This document shows, one piece after another, positions 59,811-64,000 of a stretch of 64,000 bases of DNA (the first letter of the stretch is position 1; each line of letters begins with the position of its first letter). Below the pieces are notes generated by a model. The model was not told where the DNA came from and ran no database searches. It worked only from the letters and a program-made list of their open reading frames with translations. A program made the position numbers and the translations under genes. Source of the DNA: M3007 sp040397785 (GTDB lineage Bacteria; Bacteroidota; Bacteroidia; Chitinophagales; Saprospiraceae); the NCBI GenBank assembly GCA_040397785.1, contig JBBAVI010000003.1, forward strand, positions 1-64,000. Reading direction: 5' to 3'.

Positions 59811-62800
59811 ATGGAAATCAAATTATGTACACTTTGCCTGCTGCTGGTCAGTATTTATACAAAAACATTTGCCCAAATTAATTGGCAACCCACCAATGGT
59901 CCGGAAGGTGGAGGCTTCTCAACTATTTACGATGATGGCCAGTACGCCTTTGCTACTGATGAATATCAGTTTTTTAGAACCAGTGATGGGCTAAATTGGG
60001 AACAATTGCCGTTTGGAAACATTTGGCCCTTGGCGACTTCGGCGACCAAACTGGCTGGGGGAAAAGGATATGGGTATACTTATGGCCCAATATTGGACTA
60101 CAAGTTTGTGGTAAGTAATGATCATGGCAGTACTTGGATTGAGGGCACCCCGCCCCCCACTTTATATGGCTATTGTAACAGCATTGCTATATGCTCGCAT
60201 GGTATATATGTACCGGATACTTATTTGGGGCTTCTTTTTAGGACACAAGATGATGGTCTTACTTGGGACACGATAACCGCACCTGGTATGTATTGTTATG
60301 ATGTGCAGGCCTTTGAGGATCAATTATATGTAAACTGCGATTCCAGATTTTGGCGGCTGTCTTCAAACGGAATCGACTGGGAAGTTGTGTCACCTTTATT
60401 TGGCAGTAACGAATACCCCTTTTACATGTTCGCTTCCGATTCCCTTTTGTTTTTTGCTACTGAAACCAACCTTTGGTGCTCCAGTAATGCAGGCGGGACC
60501 TGGACTAAAACCCCCATTCTAAAACACTACAGTGCTAGCAAATTTTACAAAATTGGAAACAGGGTATATACACGTGGCGGGCAATCAGGTATTTTGTACA
60601 CCGACGATTTTGGACATAGTTGGCAGGAATTGCCCATCTCCCAGAGCTTGGGCGCGTTTGAAATGGCAACAGTAGGAGGGCAATTATTGTGCGCTGGCTC
60701 AAACAAAGGGGTGTTTAGATACGATGCCTCAAACCAACAGTTTGTCCCCTGCAACAATGGCCTTAACTCTGCATCTGTAAATTATTTGGATGCTGGCAAT
60801 GGCGAATTGTGGGCTGCTTGTGGAAATGGTGTGTTTTCGTATGATCTGGCATCAGGAAATTGGGCTGACAAAGCACTTTTGCCCCTCCCTTACCTTTATT
60901 TTGAAAAGGTGGCAGTTAGTCCTGCTGGAAAAATAATGGCCAGCGAAATTTATACATTCCGTTTTTACCTATCCGCAAATGGCGGCGCTTCTTGGGACAC
61001 GATCGTCCCTTATGACTCACTATATTTGGGCGATGTCGATGTGAATAAAATATATTGGGTGGGAGAAAATATATTGATCAAGGCGAATTGGGGCAGAGAT
61101 GCTTGGTCAACTGATCTCGGTCAAACCTGGGAGTTTGGTAGTTTTCCTGATAAAATTGTCCTTTTCGCAGACCAATATTTTGGGATTAAACCGTCCGAGG
61201 GACTTGTTGGGAGTGATGACTTTGGTTATAGTTGGCACCCAGTTCCGGGTCCAAATGGTTTCACTATTGCTTGGCTTTATGCTACCGAAGACAAACTTTT
61301 TGCACTGGGTTATGATAACAAAGGCAGAACCAAAATTTATAGCACTTCCGATCAAAGCACGTGGACCTATTCCTGCGAAGGGCTACCGGAGATAGAACTA
61401 TCTGAATTTGACTTCTTTCCCTATCAAGGTGGAATTTGGCATAGTGGCAACCGATATTACCTGCATCATAACTCTATTGGCTTTTTCACCTCCCTGGACA
61501 CCTGCAAAACCTGGCTCCCGGTAGAACGATACATCTATGGTGTAATGGAAGCATCAGATACGACCTTTTACCGTGGTAACTTATTTGGCGGTGTTCTCAA
61601 AACAGGTTTGCCCCAAAATTACGGGGCGCTTTCCACCGGCCATGTGTACAAAGATGACAACAACAACAGTGTGTGGGATCCTAATGAAGCCGCATTGCCC
61701 AACCTTTCGGTCAGCATTACAGAACCCGGTGCCTGGTATCCCTATTGGTTTGTAAATACTGAATCAGATGGTCGCTATTCGATTGGTAGTTTGCCCGATT
61801 CCAATGATACACTGCGGGTGGATGTTCCATCTATATACGTGGAAAACATCAATCCGCCGCAACGCATTGTAACAAATGCGGGCAATAACCGCGATTTTGG
61901 TGTTCATTTCAAACAAGACATCACCGATGTATCCATCTCCGGATTCTTTGTAGGACGGCCCAGACCAGGATTTCCACTCGACGCTTTTATCGGGTATGCC
62001 AATGTAGGGACCGTCCCTGCCAGTGGAAAAATCGGTATCAAACTCGACCCGAAATACAATTTTGTTGGCGCCGAACCGCTCCCCACTGCAATGGTCGGCA
62101 CCGATAGCCTGATTTGGGATTTTGACTCCATTCCGCTTTTTAGCCAGCAGCAGATTCGAATTTCCGGGGTGGTAGATGTTTCCACGGTACTTGGCAGTTC
62201 CTTTAAATTAAACGGCCACATCGAACCCACTTTATCCGATTTTAAACCTGGTAACAACCATTTCGTGCGCATCGACACTGTGGTAGGCTCCTTCGACCCC
62301 AATGAAAAACGCGTTGAACCGGCACAAGGGCTTACCCCAGCCGAAATCGCGGCCGGAAAAGAACTGGTGTACACCGTGCATTTTCAAAACACCGGCACTT
62401 ACCAGGCCGACCGGGTACGTATCACCGATATGCTGGATACTGCTTTAGATGTCAAAACATTACGCTTAATCGCATCAAGCCATGCGATCTCCAGTTTTCG
62501 CCTGCTCCCGGGCAATTTGCTGGAAGTCGTCTTTGATCAAATCGCCTTGCCCGATAGCAACAGCAATGAACCCGCGAGCCACGGTTTTGTTTCCTTTGCC
62601 ATCCAGCGCAACAAAGCCTTCAACAAAACCCGTAAAGTCCTAAATACGGCTGCCATTTATTTTGATTTCAACGAACCCATCATTACCAACACGGTAATTA
62701 CGCCGGTAGCAACTCCCACGGTGTCGAGTTTTGAACCGAATATAACGGATTCAAAGTTCGCTGGATTGATCATCACACCCAACCCAACCGCCAAGGATTT

Positions 62801-63005
62801 TGTGGTTGATACCCGTGGCCGCTTGTCGGGCGCTGGAAACATGGAGCTGTTCAACGCACAAGGGAAAATATGCCTTTCAATACCCGTGACCGACTTGTCA
62901 GGTCCAATCAATGTAGCCATTACCGGCTTAACGGAAGGTGCTTACATGGTGCGGGCTACTGGTAAAAATGGGGTTTTGTTTGGGAAAGTGGTGGTTGTGC
63001 GCTGA
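59811..63005 (+). CDS. T9SS-secreted beta-propeller (BNR/Vps10-like) protein with SdrD-B and DUF7619-type domains
   Basis: A 1,064-residue exported protein. The signal peptide is residues 1-22. Residues ~25-600 are repeated propeller blades with Asp-box-like turns (SNDHGSTWIEG, TQDDGLTWDTI, SSNAGGTWTK, TDDFGHSWQEL, SANGGASWDTI), as in sialidase/Vps10/Ycf48-like folds. At ~610 an SdrD-B-like module starts (GHVYKDDNNNSVWDPNEAAL). Residues ~827-965 are the DUF7619-type domain (SFDPNEKRVEP to AAIYFDFNEPIITNT), and the end is a T9SS sorting domain (ITPNPTAKDFVVDT to FGKVVVVR). It shares its C-terminal layout with the protein at 5636. No sialidase catalytic residues are recognised; a binding or adhesive role is more likely. 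Confidence 0.9.
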   Translation: MEIKLCTLCLLLVSIYTKTFAQINWQPTNGPEGGGFSTIYDDGQYAFATDEYQFFRTSDGLNWEQLPFGNIWPLATSATKLAGGKGYGYTYGPILDYKFVVSNDHGSTWIEGTPPPTLYGYCNSIAICSHGIYVPDTYLGLLFRTQDDGLTWDTITAPGMYCYDVQAFEDQLYVNCDSRFWRLSSNGIDWEVVSPLFGSNEYPFYMFASDSLLFFATETNLWCSSNAGGTWTKTPILKHYSASKFYKIGNRVYTRGGQSGILYTDDFGHSWQELPISQSLGAFEMATVGGQLLCAGSNKGVFRYDASNQQFVPCNNGLNSASVNYLDAGNGELWAACGNGVFSYDLASGNWADKALLPLPYLYFEKVAVSPAGKIMASEIYTFRFYLSANGGASWDTIVPYDSLYLGDVDVNKIYWVGENILIKANWGRDAWSTDLGQTWEFGSFPDKIVLFADQYFGIKPSEGLVGSDDFGYSWHPVPGPNGFTIAWLYATEDKLFALGYDNKGRTKIYSTSDQSTWTYSCEGLPEIELSEFDFFPYQGGIWHSGNRYYLHHNSIGFFTSLDTCKTWLPVERYIYGVMEASDTTFYRGNLFGGVLKTGLPQNYGALSTGHVYKDDNNNSVWDPNEAALPNLSVSITEPGAWYPYWFVNTESDGRYSIGSLPDSNDTLRVDVPSIYVENINPPQRIVTNAGNNRDFGVHFKQDITDVSISGFFVGRPRPGFPLDAFIGYANVGTVPASGKIGIKLDPKYNFVGAEPLPTAMVGTDSLIWDFDSIPLFSQQQIRISGVVDVSTVLGSSFKLNGHIEPTLSDFKPGNNHFVRIDTVVGSFDPNEKRVEPAQGLTPAEIAAGKELVYTVHFQNTGTYQADRVRITDMLDTALDVKTLRLIASSHAISSFRLLPGNLLEVVFDQIALPDSNSNEPASHGFVSFAIQRNKAFNKTRKVLNTAAIYFDFNEPIITNTVITPVATPTVSSFEPNITDSKFAGLIITPNPTAKDFVVDTRGRLSGAGNMELFNAQGKICLSIPVTDLSGPINVAITGLTEGAYMVRATGKNGVLFGKVVVVR

Positions 63006-63047
63006 TAAGTGTGTGTACTGAAGTGGATTTTATGATTGATGATGCAT

Positions 63048-63095
63048 CATTGCCGAGTTGCCTGGATGTTTTGGGTGGCTCGGCAATGAAATTTT
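63048..63095 (+). terminator. Probable terminator after the propeller gene
   Basis: cattgccgag (63048-63057) pairs perfectly with ctcggcaatg (63079-63088) across a 21-base loop, followed by aaatttta, a weak T-tract. It begins 42 bases after the stop. The remainder of the 278-base gap shows only the xisH promoter element. Confidence 0.6.
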
Positions 63096-63256
63096 AAATA
63101 GCGGGTAGTCTTTGTTTTTTTAAGCGCGATGCCCAGCGGTGCTTTGGTCTTCCTGAAGTGCAAGGCGTCAGACTTAGAATGTTGACTTAAGGAGGATGGG
63201 AAGCAGGTTATTTGATTGTGATGTAGCAAGATCATTATATTTACCCAAAAAGCATC

Positions 63257-63264
63257 TAACTTTG
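63257..63264 (+). promoter_or_regulatory. -7 promoter element of xisH
   Basis: TAACTTTG matches TAnnTTTG, 20 bases before the xisH ATG. Confidence 0.5.
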
Positions 63265-63283
63265 TCTTGGAGAATTAGAAGAA

Positions 63284-63703
63284 ATGCCGAAGAAAGATAC
63301 TTTTCACGAAACTGTAAAGACAGCACTTCGCAAAGAAGGCTGGAATATTACCAATGATCCGCTTTTTGTCCCAACAGAAGGAGGTGTGAACTTTTTCATA
63401 GATTTAGGGTTGAAAGGGATTATAGGCGCAGAGAAAGAAGGGCGTAATATTGCTGTTGAGATTAAGAGTTTTGATGAAAATACGCCAGTTTACAGTTTTT
63501 ACGAAATACTTGGCCAATTTTTAATGTATGAAATGGCTTTAGAAGAACAGACCCAGCCTTGGGAACTTTATATTGCTCTATCAAACCTGGGTTTCAAAAA
63601 ATTAGATGAAGCCCCAATTTTTAGCCGCGCAATTCAAAAATTTGGTCTTAATTTCATTATATTTGAACCTCAAACCGAAACCATCATACAATGGAAAAAG
63701 TAA
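63284..63703 (+). CDS. xisH: XisH family protein (PD-(D/E)xK-like endonuclease fold)
   Basis: A 139-residue protein matching XisH, a family first known from the fdxN-element excision genes of heterocystous cyanobacteria. Typical segments are FHETVKTALRKEGWNITNDP, FFIDLGLKGIIGAEKEGR, IAVEIKSFDENTPVYSFYEI and LGQFLMYEMALEEQ. The Asp of FIDLG and the Glu-x-Lys of VEIKSF form a PD-(D/E)xK-like catalytic set, so nuclease activity is plausible. The gene overlaps xisI by 13 bases. In the cyanobacterial case XisH and XisI help the recombinase XisF; no recombinase is visible here up to the window end. Confidence 0.9.
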   Translation: MPKKDTFHETVKTALRKEGWNITNDPLFVPTEGGVNFFIDLGLKGIIGAEKEGRNIAVEIKSFDENTPVYSFYEILGQFLMYEMALEEQTQPWELYIALSNLGFKKLDEAPIFSRAIQKFGLNFIIFEPQTETIIQWKK

Positions 63704-64000
63704 AAAAATATCAAAAGGCAATTTTAAATTTGCTGGAAGAATACGCTGCAATTACATCTCCGTTTATGCCAGATGTCCTAAACAAAGTAATTGCTGACAC
63801 CAAAAGTCATCAATATCAACTTATTCGGATTGGGTGGTATAAAGATCGTCATGTACACTACACCGTATTTCATTTTGATATCATAAATGGTAAAATTTGG
63901 ATTCAAGAGAATCGGACGGATGTTAAGATAGATGAAGAACTCATTTCGGCGGGCGTATTACCTAAAGATATAATGTCAGGTTTGCAACACCCACTACTTC
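63691..64000 (+). CDS. xisI: XisI family protein, 3' end outside window
   Basis: The first 103 residues of an XisI protein (family length ~110-115), so only a few codons are missing. Matching segments are VKKYQKAILNLLEEYAAI, TKSHQYQLIRIGWYKDRHVH, FHFDIINGKIWIQENRTDV and ISAGVLPKDIMSGLQHP. It starts inside the last codons of xisH (13-base overlap), which implies coupled translation. XisI is the constant partner of XisH in many genomes; a nuclease plus partner/inhibitor arrangement is possible but not shown. The 64,000-base boundary cuts the gene. Confidence 0.9.
   Translation, partial: MEKVKKYQKAILNLLEEYAAITSPFMPDVLNKVIADTKSHQYQLIRIGWYKDRHVHYTVFHFDIINGKIWIQENRTDVKIDEELISAGVLPKDIMSGLQHPLL

Overview
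This 64 kb window is chromosomal DNA of a Bacteroidota bacterium, most likely of the Saprospiria/Chitinophagia type (the phylum is well supported, the class is inferred). The evidence is: at least eight secreted proteins ending in a type IX secretion (T9SS) sorting domain; a TonB-dependent receptor paired with a DUF4249 lipoprotein; the Bacteroidota-specific small families DUF4834 and DUF6913; and repeated use of the phylum's -7 promoter element TAnnTTTG (seen before recA, rpoN, trpB, accA, hemA, tRNA-Asp and others). Shine-Dalgarno sequences are mostly absent, as is usual in this phylum; the DUF4276 gene is an exception.

Layout. 1-7.9 kb: the 3' part of a T9SS protein, a membrane-anchored MutS-like ATPase, a flavin reductase, a helical-repeat protein of unknown role and a large T9SS protein. 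8.0-9.8 kb: an AT-rich two-gene cassette (SMC-like AAA ATPase plus DUF4276) that looks like an anti-phage or nuclease system, next to tRNA-Asp. 10.2-18.6 kb: housekeeping genes (accA, DUF6913, dapA, recA, rpoN, a papain-like peptidase, gcvT). 18.7-26.7 kb: a secretome block with a ~1,800-residue metalloprotease carrying a P-domain and SprB-type repeats, a secreted thioredoxin-fold protein and a small T9SS protein. 26.8-33.5 kb: gltA, a Nudix hydrolase, an M28 peptidase, and trpB-trpA followed by a DAHP synthase/chorismate mutase. 33.6-36 kb: two tandem PAS-PAS-DHp proteins without an ATPase domain. 36-43.8 kb: a GT-C/TPR membrane protein, trhO, an SDR enzyme, a rhodanese lipoprotein, an RluA enzyme, DUF4834, a DMT transporter and hemA. 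43.8-50.4 kb: a GH3-family protein, a decayed adhesin fragment, a molybdopterin/2Fe-2S oxidoreductase pair and an aldehyde dehydrogenase. 50.8-63 kb: a T9SS serine hydrolase, the TonB/DUF4249 pair, a triple starch-binding-like protein with a two-lobed aspartic protease, a putative secreted glycosidase and a propeller protein. 63.3-64 kb: a xisH-xisI pair cut by the window end.

How the genes fit together. The housekeeping genes cover fatty acid, lysine, aromatic amino acid, haem, one-carbon and TCA metabolism, but no complete pathway is encoded here. The accessory content is mainly outward-facing (T9SS cargo, a TonB receptor, peptidases). There are two candidate mobile or defence modules (8.0-9.8 kb and 63.3 kb onward).

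Intergenic DNA is unusually structured. A 164-bp near-palindrome is present twice. Heptad-repeat palindromes with the core ATCATGTAAT occur at three places. A ~50-bp element centred on ggccttyggcc occurs twice. I found no CRISPR array, prophage, insertion sequence with a transposase, or rRNA.
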